64,000 nt of DNA from Lineus longissimus (Eukaryota > Nemertea > Pilidiophora > Heteronemertea > Lineidae), in the NCBI RefSeq assembly GCF_910592395.1, contig NC_088313.1, positions 9,986,501 through 10,050,500 of the forward strand. Direction: 5' to 3'. Numbering within the stretch: position 1 is the stretch's first letter; every line of letters begins with the position of its first letter. This document shows, in pieces, positions 1 to 10,113 of the stretch. The translations under genes were made by a program, and so were the position numbers. The notes beneath the pieces were generated by a model, which made no database searches, was not told where the DNA came from, and saw only the letters and a list, made by a program, of their open reading frames with translations.

Positions 1-200
1 CACCGGACGTAGAAAACTGTCCTACACAGGATTGTGGATGTACGCCGAGACAACGGACAAATAATAGGCCGTAACTTTGACCATACGGGAGAACATCACA
101 AAATATGGGGTTATATGGGATTACTAAATATTTACCTCTGTGATGCCTCTAAATCTTTATACTTTTGGTTACAAAATAGGCACTTTAAATACTTTTAACT

Positions 201-1595
201 TTAGTCTGTGAAATCTGTATCAAGATATAGTAGTTCCAGGTTCTTCTCACCAAAATATGGTTGAAGCACCTCATAGTAGAATTCATACATCAGTAACTTA
301 GACAATGCAAGTACTGTAGCCCCTATGTAGATTGGTTTGTTAAATTTCATTGATGTTTTCCTCATGCTAATAGAAGCAGTACATTGTATGTTCGTCAAAT
401 ATGCCTATTGATGAAAACCTTGGATTAGCCATTCCACTCTGGCTCTTTCACCTACTGTTACCAACTCAATCTCCATCATGTTCCTTATGATCTCACAGGT
501 CTTACCGAAGAAAGCATTATTCATCAGTTTAAAATAATCTTTCACAAATTCAGTCCTAGAATCCATCCTCCTTTTAGTGTTAAGTCAATGTATATCGCCA
601 ACCACTTAGACTGTTTAAAACTTATCATTGAATGAACCTTCTTAAGTACCATTCCATGCTTGAGGCATGTAGTTGGTTTTATCCTTTTGTGTCAGTATCA
701 GTTTCTCTACATTTGATCTTTTATCATCACCCAGTAACTCTTACTGGTAAGGGCTGAGTTCATCATCTTCAATGAAGAGAGACTCGGGACAGAATGGAAA
801 GTTCTTAGACTTAAATTTGATGCTTTGTGGATAAGTCAAGTCTGCCTCAAAGAAATAGCCTACATCACTATCCTTAGGTTTCGCCATAATCCATCTCATA
901 TAGAGGTTATCATCACCTGTTGAATCAGTATCTGTCATATCAAAACTACCATAAGGTTGAGGTTCCATCACAGCCCAACCGTAAAAGTTATTAGCATCAA
1001 TGTAGAGTAGTTTGTGGTTATCATCGGCCTTAACATGTCTTGTTCCCATAACACCTGAAAATCCACCTATCATTGCCTTTTCAAATGTTAGTAAAATATT
1101 GCTATCTGTTAGAAGTTCTAGGTTTATTCCTGTGTATTTCAAACCAGCTTGCCTTGTAAGACCAGGTGCTGAGTAATAGTGACATGGGTCTATATGAAAG
1201 TAGTTTAAATTTACTTCCCTGAACTTTTCAAATAAATCAGCTAAAAGTAACACATCAGTTTTTAGGTAAAGGTCAATGAACTCTCCATGATTTCTTAGGT
1301 CATGCAGGTTGAAATTATCCAATATGGCTTTAGCTTCATCATAGGCAGAATCAGATGTCATTTCATTCTTTAATTCATCAAAGAACATAGACTTATCTAG
1401 GTAGGTTACATTGTAACTTTCATGTGACGTGTAAAATGAATGAGGAACTGATCCTTTCTTCCTAAATAGTTTGAAGTCTGTAGTATCAGGGAACACCTGT
1501 CTTGTAATTTTGAAGTCATCGTCTACCATTGATTTGGTTATGTTATCTAAACTGGACTGTAGGAATGTAGCGAACTTGTCTTTCGTAACACTATT
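201..1595 (-). pseudogene. Polinton/Maverick-type DNA polymerase B, palm part, copy 1 (broken)
   Basis: Protein-primed family B DNA polymerase of the kind carried by Polinton/Maverick elements, which would replicate the element's DNA. The longest open stretch (741-1529) has the typical LKTDVLLLADLFEKF run, the HYYSAPGL block and the motif A segment LYIDANNFYGWA. A second stretch (201-398) carries the motif C region with YLDTD, ending DTDF instead of the usual DTDS. Between 399 and 740 matching segments continue in other frames, including an FKLMNNAFFGKT-like block, with at least three frame changes and an in-frame stop. It reads toward lower coordinates. It is inactive as it stands. The family assignment is secure; whether a whole Polinton was ever here is not, because no integrase, ATPase or capsid genes are visible. 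Confidence 0.88.
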
Positions 1596-2159
1596 AAGTT
1601 GACAAGTCGTGGATATTTCACCAATTCTTTGACTTTATTTATCCATAGTCCACGTAAAACCTGTAAATACACAATGAGAAAGTGCCCTAAGTTTCACTTT
1701 TAATAATCACAACATGAAGTAACTCTAATGCAGTCAGGACAGTCCAGTCCCTGCTGCCACCTGGCCGTAAGTGGCCGAACTAAACCTTATAAATTTTGAC
1801 AGTACCTGTGCTGTTTTAGTGCCCCCAAAACCCGAGACGAACAGGGCAAATTAACATCAAATTTTCCTTAATACTATTCAATAGGTCTATAGATTGTATA
1901 CGTAGCTTAGAATCATACGAAACGGGAGGAAACAGCTCCAGGGACCATCTGAAGTGAGACACCGGACGTAGAAAACTGTCCCACACAGGATTGTGGATGT
2001 ACGCCGAGACAACGGACAAATAATAGGCCGTAACTTTGACCATACGGGAGAACATCACAAAATATGGGGTTATATGGGATTACTAAATATTTACCTCTGT
2101 GATGCCTCTAAATCTTTATACTTTTGGTTACAAAATAGGCACTTTAAATACTTTTAACT

Positions 2160-3554
2160 TTAGTCTGTGAAATCTGTATCAAGATATAGTAGTTCCAGGT
2201 TCTTCTCACCAAAATATGGTTGAAGCACCTCATAGTAGAATTCATACATCAGTAACTTAGACAATGCAAGTACTGTAGCCCCTATGTAGATTGGTTTGTT
2301 AAATTTCATTGATGTTTTCCTCATGCTAATAGAAGCAGTACATTGTATGTTCGTCAAATATGCCTATTGATGAAAACCTTGGATTAGCCATTCCACTCTG
2401 GCTCTTTCACCTACTGTTACCAACTCAATCTCCATCATGTTCCTTATGATCTCACAGGTCTTACCGAAGAAAGCATTATTCATCAGTTTAAAATAATCTT
2501 TCACAAATTCAGTCCTAGAATCCATCCTCCTTTTAGTGTTAAGTCAATGTATATCGCCAACCACTTAGACTGTTTAAAACTTATCATTGAATGAACCTTC
2601 TTAAGTACCATTCCATGCTTGAGGCATGTAGTTGGTTTTATCCTTTTGTGTCAGTATCAGTTTCTCTACATTTGATCTTTTATCATCACCCAGTAACTCT
2701 TACTGGTAAGGGCTGAGTTCATCATCTTCAATGAAGAGAGACTCGGGACAGAATGGAAAGTTCTTAGACTTAAATTTGATGCTTTGTGGATAAGTCAAGT
2801 CTGCCTCAAAGAAATAGCCTACATCACTATCCTTAGGTTTCGCCATAATCCATCTCATATAGAGGTTATCATCACCTGTTGAATCAGTATCTGTCATATC
2901 AAAACTACCATAAGGTTGAGGTTCCATCACAGCCCAACCGTAAAAGTTATTAGCATCAATGTAGAGTAGTTTGTGGTTATCATCGGCCTTAACATGTCTT
3001 GTTCCCATAACACCTGAAAATCCACCTATCATTGCCTTTTCAAATGTTAGTAAAATATTGCTATCTGTTAGAAGTTCTAGGTTTATTCCTGTGTATTTCA
3101 AACCAGCTTGCCTTGTAAGACCAGGTGCTGAGTAATAGTGACATGGGTCTATATGAAAGTAGTTTAAATTTACTTCCCTGAACTTTTCAAATAAATCAGC
3201 TAAAAGTAACACATCAGTTTTTAGGTAAAGGTCAATGAACTCTCCATGATTTCTTAGGTCATGCAGGTTGAAATTATCCAATATGGCTTTAGCTTCATCA
3301 TAGGCAGAATCAGATGTCATTTCATTCTTTAATTCATCAAAGAACATAGACTTATCTAGGTAGGTTACATTGTAACTTTCATGTGACGTGTAAAATGAAT
3401 GAGGAACTGATCCTTTCTTCCTAAATAGTTTGAAGTCTGTAGTATCAGGGAACACCTGTCTTGTAATTTTGAAGTCATCGTCTACCATTGATTTGGTTAT
3501 GTTATCTAAACTGGACTGTAGGAATGTAGCGAACTTGTCTTTCGTAACACTATT
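2160..3554 (-). pseudogene. Polinton/Maverick-type DNA polymerase B, palm part, copy 2 (broken)
   Basis: Copy of the palm-domain fragment in the second tandem unit. The two main open stretches (2700-3488 and 2160-2357) translate identically to those of copy 1, and every frame break and stop seen in copy 1 is present here at the same offset. The gene was therefore already dead when the unit was duplicated. This copy lies nearer the N-terminal fragment at 4271-5276, which is on the same strand and in the right order for one original gene. Confidence 0.88.
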
Positions 3555-4270
3555 AAGTTGACAAGTCGTGGATATTTCACCAATTCTTTGACTTTATTTA
3601 TCCATAGTCCACGTAAAACCTGTAAATACACAATGAGAAAGTGCCCTAAGTTTCACTTTTAATAATCACAACATGAAGTAACTCTAATGCAGTCAGGACA
3701 GTCCAGTCCCTGCTGCCACCTGGCCGTAAGTGGCCGAACTAAACCTTATAAATTTTGACAGCACCTGTGCTGTTTTAGTGCCCCCAAAACCCGAGACGAA
3801 CAGGGCAAATTAACATCAAATTTTCCTTAATACTATTCAATAGGTCTATAGATTGTATACGTAGCTTAGAATCATACGAAACGGGAGGAAACAGCTCCAG
3901 GGACCATCTGAAGTGAGACACCGGACGTAGAAAACTGTCCTACACAGGATTGTGGATGTACGCCGAGACAACGGACAAATAATAGGCCGTAACTTTGACC
4001 ATACGGGAGAACATCACAAAATATGGGGTTATATGGGATTACTAAATATTTACCTCTGTGATGCCTCTAAATCTTTATACTTTTGGTTACAAAATAGGCA
4101 CTTTAAATACTTTTAACTTTAGTCTGTGAAAAACGATGTCTGTACATCTGGAACATGGCAGCAAAGCAACGCACGAGGGTAGGTGGCGCTCACAACAGTG
4201 GCCCTTCAAGGATGCCCTGTACATATAAATGAAACCAAACAGTATCCCTTAAAGCGGACCTGTTTACAAA

Positions 4271-5276
4271 TTAAACCGAACTGTGACCACAGTTACAAGG
4301 AATATGTACGAGTCTAAGAACACACCCGAACTGAAATGAAATGTATTGTTCTGCTGTTTTGGCAAGTAATTTAATTTTCTCATGTTGAGGCAGTTTAGTC
4401 ACTAAATTTTTAATGAATAGGTGAGATTCATAATTACTTAGATTGTGAAAAAACACTGGAACGAACATGGCTTTCTTTTCATTCAGATTGCAAGAGCTGT
4501 TAGCAGCACCTCTAAAACTACCACTGTAGTGATCATGGTTCTTGACCTTATCATACCCTAGCAACTCATTGCAGTAGTAACATTGTGTTTCTTTGTGGTA
4601 TCTCTTACAGTCCTCATCTGCCATTGTTAGAGGAAAGTCACTGTTCAATAAACTAGAGAATTGTTCTTCCATTTTGATAAGCCAAATACAGAACAAATCT
4701 ACAACATCAGAACCACTATGACTTAAATACTGATTACACAAATGTATTGTAAAGATATTGATTATCAGAGTTAACATAAACTCCAAGTGCTGATGCATTC
4801 TGTTTAAAAAGTTTCTTACTAATACTCTCTACTGATACTACATGTATGTTTATTGACTCAAAATCAGCATAGATAACAAAAATAACTCTATTCTTTATTG
4901 AATGTTTTTTAAACTTAAGTTGAGACAATTTACAATTTGGTTCTGGCAAGCTAATCTTGCAATATTCATGTTCATTACATTTCTTCTTATGATACTCAAG
5001 TGTAGATTTACGATAAAAGTAATTGATGCACCTCCTGCAGAGATACACAGTATTAGTACCATTCCTGAAGAACATATTGATGTCAGTTATGTTCATGAAA
5101 TGACCCTTGAAATAAAGAATATCAATGACGTCATTATCATCATAGTTCTTACCATTCCCGGATAGGTAAAGAGGTTCTAATTTTGCCTCACATATGTGTT
5201 TAGCAGCTTCGTTCTGTAATTTGTACACATTAATCTTAAGATTTTTAAGACAAATCGTAGAAATCGTGGATTGCAT
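4271..5276 (-). pseudogene. Polinton/Maverick-type DNA polymerase B, N-terminal part (broken)
   Basis: N-terminal half of the same polymerase type. The upstream stretch (4734-5276, ATG at 5276) has a cysteine/histidine cluster (CRRCINYF, HKKKCNEH) and the exonuclease I motif as IYADFES. After one frame change near 4740-4798 it continues with a zinc-binding block CYYCNELLG, an NHDHYSGSFRGAANSSCNL block that resembles endonuclease VII-type motifs, and FFHNLSNYESHLFIKNL, which is highly typical of these polymerases. Similarity ends near 4290, and about 140 bp of unassigned DNA separates it from the tandem units that hold the palm domain. The exonuclease II/III region is therefore missing at the join. 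Confidence 0.85.
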
Positions 5277-5681
5277 TATTCTTATACTAACATTGGGCTA
5301 GTGGACTATCCATGTTCGCCTAAAGTCCTGCATCACTCAAAACCCAAAATCAAAGCTGCCCTTAGAAGTGGGTAATGCGTTGCAACCGTGAATGCTTACG
5401 ATGGATGAAATGTTGCTTCGTAAATGAAGAGAAGGCAGATGCATTGTTTCAATGGCAAATTGCCATTCCATTCACTTGGATATGGATTCATTTTATCTAA
5501 TGAACAAATAATTTGTTTTTAAATTCTTGATAATCTGGCTATTCATCCAAAAACTATAAATCCTCTTCCTTGTCACTCTGTTCAATTTCCGCTAATTGAC
5601 CATGTTCTACTTGTTAACCTTCGTTGTCGTTAATAATTGAGCAGACGGTTATCTCCAGCTCCAAAAGTGCGCACAAGCTGA

Positions 5682-5826
5682 TCATTTTCTCGACACCGGA
5701 AGTTCGATTTGGGGACTTTCCCAATCATCCTCGGTGTGACCGATTGTCCAGGCTTTCCAGATGACACGTAGTTGACATTTAAAAGCTTTCATGATGCTAA
5801 TATCCAAAGGGGTTCTAGGACAATTT
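5682..5826 (-). pseudogene. pogo/Tigger-like (CENP-B type DDE) transposase fragment
   Basis: The minus strand reads PLDISIMKAFKCQLRVIWKAW before a stop at 5682. This resembles the QPLDVSVNKPFK block near the third catalytic residue of pogo/Tigger-family transposases. Only about 48 codons remain. No inverted repeats were found around it. Confidence 0.55.
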
Positions 5827-5945
5827 CCCCCCGGACAACCCCCCCTCTCCCCGGTCAATTGCCGCCCGACAATTGCCCCTAAGAAAATTGTCGCTCAATG
5901 TAAAAAAACTCCCGGTACAATAGCCCCCCCCCCCCCCCCCCCAGT
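5815..5945. repeat. decayed C-rich minisatellite with a homopolymer C run
   Basis: Imperfect repeats around a core like CAATTGCCCCC/GGACAATT, ending in a run of about 20 cytosines near 5927-5942. The unit length varies (about 14-20 bp). It may be the eroded end of an inverted-minisatellite element like those seen later in the window. Confidence 0.5.
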
Positions 5946-6862
5946 CAAGTGAAAATGCCCCTTTCGAGCTGAACTCTTTCTTTTCCAAGATTCCCTCCCT
6001 CTGGCCAAGCCCTATGCAAACCCAGCTAAAGAGAAGCTTTCGACGCGTCGTGCCAATAACTACAGGGGATCTTGAAACAATATGATAATTGGGTGGAAGA
6101 TCATCAGGTTATAGTGATTATGATTTTTTTTTACCAAGAGCCAAAATTATAAAACCATTAACCAATGTCTTTCTTGCTACTCTAAAAGTGGGTGTGCATT
6201 TTGGGTGACATAATAGACAAGGGCATGCGACTTTACGTGGGGTTTTATGACATCAACATTGTTCATGTTTTCACCCAAAACTAGGCTGCTTGAATTATAA
6301 GCAGTCAATTGCGACAATTACATCCATGAACGATGTCCTCAGGGAGGATCAGTTTCATGAGATGTAATTCCTGAATGATTGGTCCGTCTGCATCAGCCCG
6401 TCGCCCATTCAAGGTTGGGAGGTCCTCATACGTATTTCTGAGGTCATCTTCATTTGCTAACGAATAGCAAAATTGCCGTGGATGGATTCGATATTGGCGC
6501 GCGTTTTGTGACGGTGTCCTCGCATACGTATGGCCAACGAGGTGGGCCTGAGTGCTGTCCTAAACATCTAAATATCGAATTTTTTGAGCTGAAGAATAGG
6601 GATGAGCAGGCCCCGCATGCTTTTTGTAGCTCAAGAGGAAGTTAACATAGACTTTTTCCTGTGAGGTTGCACATGTTCTCAAGGTAAAACTTCGAGTGCA
6701 AAAAACTCAATCATCCTTGTTTATCTTGAAGTTATAAGGCATAAAGGTGAATTTTTCAAATTTGCGTTGAAATACAGGGTGTCTTATGCATTGTGCTGCA
6801 TCAGTCTATGCATGGCTGTATGTCGAGACGGCATTGAAACTTGGTCAGTTGCATTCTACACG
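5946..6862. other. no recognised gene
   Basis: AT-rich sequence between the C-rich array and the outer BEL element. Short open frames exist on both strands but none shows a recognisable motif. The last five bases (6858-6862, acacg) are the left target-site duplication of the outer retrotransposon. Confidence 0.5.
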
Positions 6863-7634
6863 TGTTCCGTAGCTCCACAAAAGAAGTGACGACTACTGGA
6901 TAATGTGAAATGAATTTAATTTCTTAACCAAATAATATTTATATTTACAAACCCGCTTAGGGTAAAGTTCATAATACTTCAATGTCACAATGTCACAACG
7001 GCAACGCCTCCAATTCCACTATCCTCGTTCCATGAAAGTTACAGTGATACATGCGATGCATGTAAAATCCCGAATGTCGGTATATACCAATTGGATAATT
7101 AAACGAGAAAGCATGTCATGACCGTAAACCGCAAACCACACACAAAACAGCTGCTTCTCCCTGCTCCTCATATTAACAATGGACCTCCCATGTCAGGGCT
7201 CATCCACATTCTCGTAATGAAGTGCCTTGCTCAAGGCCTCGTTCGTATGGTGTACACTACATGTACATAACAAATGCACAGCAGGTCACATTCATTGCAC
7301 AAAGACGTCTGTCACACATGGATAAAATCCCATCCCATAGAACATCGTATACACGACTTTCCTGCCACCTGGTTAGTATTCTTAAAATACATCTAACTTC
7401 TTTAATAGGCGAATATTGTCTTCATTTTTCTGGAGCTCAAATTTCACACATGTGCATATCAGCCATCTTGAATTTGGAAGGCAGGAAGAAAAGGACCAAA
7501 TCGAGGAAGAAAAAAATTTAGTTTAGGAAATCTTAACTAGGTGGCAGCAAATATCTAGCAGACAGCATTTTAACAATATTATACTCATACACAAAGTTAG
7601 TTTATAAATAAAGTTTATCAACAACGACCGAACA
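6863..7634 (-). repeat. outer BEL/Pao element, 3' LTR
   Basis: 772-bp terminal repeat matching 20996-21748. It is longer than its partner mainly because of a short insertion near 7233-7246. TG/CA ends are visible. In element orientation this is the 3' LTR. Open frames inside it are not genes. Confidence 0.93.
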
Positions 7635-7650
7635 TTCTCCCCTCTGAAAA
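7635..7650 (-). promoter_or_regulatory. polypurine tract of the outer element
   Basis: On the minus strand the bases directly before the 3' LTR read AGAGGGGAGAA, a purine run in the position where plus-strand DNA synthesis is primed in LTR retroelements. Confidence 0.7.
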
Positions 7651-7810
7651 TTGAGCTGACGAAATTTTCACATTAATAGTGAAAAGTAACCGCATTGTAG
7701 AAACAAAAAGTCCATACGGGTCATATTTAGATGTTACAATAAAAGTGGCGGTTCAGCTTTAAATATATTTTACTCTCGCTAGCAAAGAGCAAAAGACATT
7801 TAGCTTACTG

Positions 7811-7891
7811 CTAGATAGACAAGTCCAGTAGTCTTAATTCTCTCCTGCCTCTAACAATCTCAAACGCTGTATCGGGCGTCTCCTCATTCCT
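7811..7891 (-). pseudogene. outer BEL pol, C-terminal end cut off by the nested insertion
   Basis: The last codons of the outer pol gene, ending at the stop codon at 7811-7813. They are separated from the rest of pol (14009 onward) by the nested retrotransposon and one copy of its target duplication. The short arginine/leucine-rich end followed by a stop suits the tail of a BEL integrase region. Confidence 0.6.
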
Positions 7892-8210
7892 TGTTCGCGC
7901 CTAAATTGTGAATTGACTGACTCTAGTTAGAAAAGTAGTTAAGCTTATAGTGAATGGTTAGTGAATTGTTACCTTGATTCTTAATGTGTATAGGAATGAA
8001 ACTGAATTATTTTGCTGGACTTGGGTGTAACCCGTTTGTGTATATGTTAGTTAATTGGGTTTAGAATTTGTTAGTCTAGTTCCAGCTGTGCCATAGTGTA
8101 GAACGTTTTTTTGTGCAGTTGCAATATATATGATTTTATCTTGAAGAATATACAGTCCTCTTATGTGAACCATCGTTAGTAATCAACTATTTCGAAAACG
8201 AGCCCATTCA
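7892..8210 (+). repeat. inner BEL/Pao element, 5' LTR
   Basis: 319-bp LTR, TG start and CA end. It differs from the 3' LTR at gccatag/gccacag, atatatg/acatatg and ttagtaat/ttagttat. Confidence 0.95.
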
Positions 8211-8226
8211 TGGTCTCTCCGACCGG
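8211..8226 (+). promoter_or_regulatory. primer-binding site of the inner element
   Basis: TGGTCTCTCCGACCGG starts directly after the 5' LTR. It begins with TGG, as expected for pairing with a tRNA CCA end. The same 16 bases occur in the outer element at the equivalent place. I could not assign the tRNA. Confidence 0.75.
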
Positions 8227-8503
8227 ATACAGCGAATAGTGCAGAGTGCCGACTTTTGATACGTGGATAGTGCAAAACGAACGAACCTTGGATAGCATGA
8301 ACCTTTGGATAGTTTGTGAATGAAACTTGGTGACTTGTGACTGAAACGACTCGACCCTTTGGGGTACTTGTGGAAACCCGATATAGATGGTGAATTCATG
8401 TGGTGAATTCAGTCTTGATCCAAACGAAACGATTCGAGCCTTGAAAAGGTACTAGTGGTATTTCGATTTGGGTTTTGAATGACTCTTAGTGAAATTCGAC
8501 AAA

Positions 8504-9721
8504 ATGGATAAACAGGCGAAAAAGAGAATGGCACTAGAGCAGCACGTGACCTTGATTTACGACCAAGTGAACGCTCTCTACAATTTAGACAAGGTAGATC
8601 CAAAGAGGGTCTCATTGAGAATATTAGAGAAGAAATACGAAAAACTGTATGAGGAATTAGTTGAAGAAGCCAAGGAAAAGGACTTGGAGGTCATTTATAA
8701 GTCATACGGAGCGTTTCAAGATACGTGTTCCGAAATTACGAATATGATCGAGAAAATAAGGACTACTTTGTTTCTTCCTGACGTGAAATTGGTGCCCGAA
8801 ACCGCAGATCCGGCAGTGATGGCATTTGTTAAACAGCTGGTTGAGTCGCAAAAGGAGCTGGTTGAATCACAAAGGGAGAGCACACAAGAACTGGATGAAC
8901 CTCAAAGTAAGTTACTTGCAACATTCAAAGACATAGTAAGTAAACCAAAATCGGCTAATGATGCTGACAGTTTTGCTAGATTGCCAAAACTGGACTTGAG
9001 AACTTTTAGTGGTGGTTACACTGAGTGGACAGAATTCTTTGACATTTTCGTCTGTGCGGTGCATGATCGTAGGAACTTGAAACCAGTGCAAAAACTGCAG
9101 TATCTGAAGCCTTGTCTCAAGGGCGAGGCTTCCAATTTGGTTAAGAGTTTGACCTTGAAGGATGAGAATTATGGAATCGCAATCGATCAGTTGAAAATGA
9201 GGTATGACAATGTGCCCAAAATCAGAGATGCTCATTTTCACAATGTGTTCAATCTCGTCATTCCGATGCAATCGCAAAACGCACATGGTATTCGAAACTT
9301 ATGTGCAAAACTATACGAAAATGTTCAAGCGTTACGTAATCTGAAGGAGCCTACGGAATCGTGGGATTCGTGGTTGGTGTACGTGCTGAAAGTCAAGTTG
9401 GACCGGGAGACGAGGATGGAATGGGAACGGCATGTTTCGAAGGCTAAAAATCCGAGATTCGAGGATATGGTAAAATTCTTGAACGAGTTTGCTAGCGCGA
9501 TTGAATTGTCGGAGCAGAAAGGAGCAAAGGGCATACGGTCCTCATCAGATACGTGGCATTCGAATGGGAGTAGTCGGTCGCAGAATGTGATGCACTCGGC
9601 ATCAAACCGGGATCAGTGCTTTCTCTGTAATGGTGACCATGATTACCGCAATGTAACGAATTTCTGGCATTATCTCCGGAGGAGCGCAAGAACAAAGTGC
9701 GCGATTTACGCTTGTGCCTGA
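8504..9721 (+). CDS. gag: inner BEL element Gag polyprotein (3' end frameshifted)
   Basis: Structural polyprotein of a BEL/Pao element. The first ATG in frame is at 8504 (MDKQAKKRM). The N-terminal 130 residues are charged and probably coiled coil. The block LPKLDLRTFSGGYTEW at about residues 155-170 begins the DUF1759-type capsid-like region common to BEL Gag proteins. Near residue 370 the first CCHC-like knuckle CFLCNGDHDY appears. A frame change just after it diverts the reading frame to a stop at 9721, while the true continuation (second knuckle) is in the frame that opens at 9697. Confidence 0.85.
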   Translation: MDKQAKKRMALEQHVTLIYDQVNALYNLDKVDPKRVSLRILEKKYEKLYEELVEEAKEKDLEVIYKSYGAFQDTCSEITNMIEKIRTTLFLPDVKLVPETADPAVMAFVKQLVESQKELVESQRESTQELDEPQSKLLATFKDIVSKPKSANDADSFARLPKLDLRTFSGGYTEWTEFFDIFVCAVHDRRNLKPVQKLQYLKPCLKGEASNLVKSLTLKDENYGIAIDQLKMRYDNVPKIRDAHFHNVFNLVIPMQSQNAHGIRNLCAKLYENVQALRNLKEPTESWDSWLVYVLKVKLDRETRMEWERHVSKAKNPRFEDMVKFLNEFASAIELSEQKGAKGIRSSSDTWHSNGSSRSQNVMHSASNRDQCFLCNGDHDYRNVTNFWHYLRRSARTKCAIYACA

Positions 9722-10113
9722 ATTGTTTCTCTCGAAAGCATTATATCGTAAATTGTCCGAAACCCACAAGTTGTAGTTATTGTAGTAAAAAACACCATCC
9801 AGTGTTACATTTCGGTAACCCTGAGGTGCAGAAAAGTGCGGCTTTCAGTTCCGGTACTTCTCATGTGTACGTTGCTTGTTCTGAGGACAGAACTGAAACT
9901 CTACTGCCAACAGCTTTGGTTCAGATTCGCGCTGCTAATGGTCAGTTGCCATGCCGTGCCTTGATTGATTCAGGTTCGCAGATAAGTTTGGTTACGTCAG
10001 CCTTTGTGCAACGCGCTCGCTTGAAAAGGGTTGAAGAAAATGTGAAGTTCTGGTGCGTGGTATTGGTGGTTGTACTGAAGGTGCTGTTTCGGACATTGTT
10101 GAGTGTGAATTGA
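9697..10113 (+). pseudogene. inner BEL element: second zinc knuckle and aspartic protease
   Basis: Starts with CLNCFSRKHYIVNC and CSYCSKKHHPVLH, a double knuckle found at the end of BEL Gag. It then reaches an aspartic protease core, ALIDSGSQISLV, where DSG is the catalytic triplet. The frame breaks near 10050-10110 and the protein continues in the next frame. It would mature the Gag-Pol polyprotein if intact. Confidence 0.82.

Larger units (their letters stand above)
1..4131. repeat. 1,959-bp tandem duplication, two full units plus a partial third
   Basis: The sequence starting at 1 recurs at 1960 and again at 3919, an exact period of 1,959 bp. The third unit stops at 4131, where the shared text ends and unrelated sequence begins. 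I saw only two substitutions between units (T at 23 versus C at 1982; T at about 1798 versus C at about 3757). The unit contains the C-terminal half of a decayed DNA polymerase B plus about 360 bp of non-coding sequence. More units could lie upstream, because the window starts inside the array. Such high identity means a very recent duplication or an assembly duplication. Confidence 0.95.

Noticed and set aside
1816-2058. 80-codon minus-strand frame across the tandem-unit junction
   Set aside because: It exists only because of the single base change at 1982; the other units have a stop there. No motif was seen.
7222-7521. Open frames inside the outer LTRs (also 21251-21640)
   Set aside because: They lie wholly in LTR sequence, differ between the two LTRs and carry no recognisable domain.
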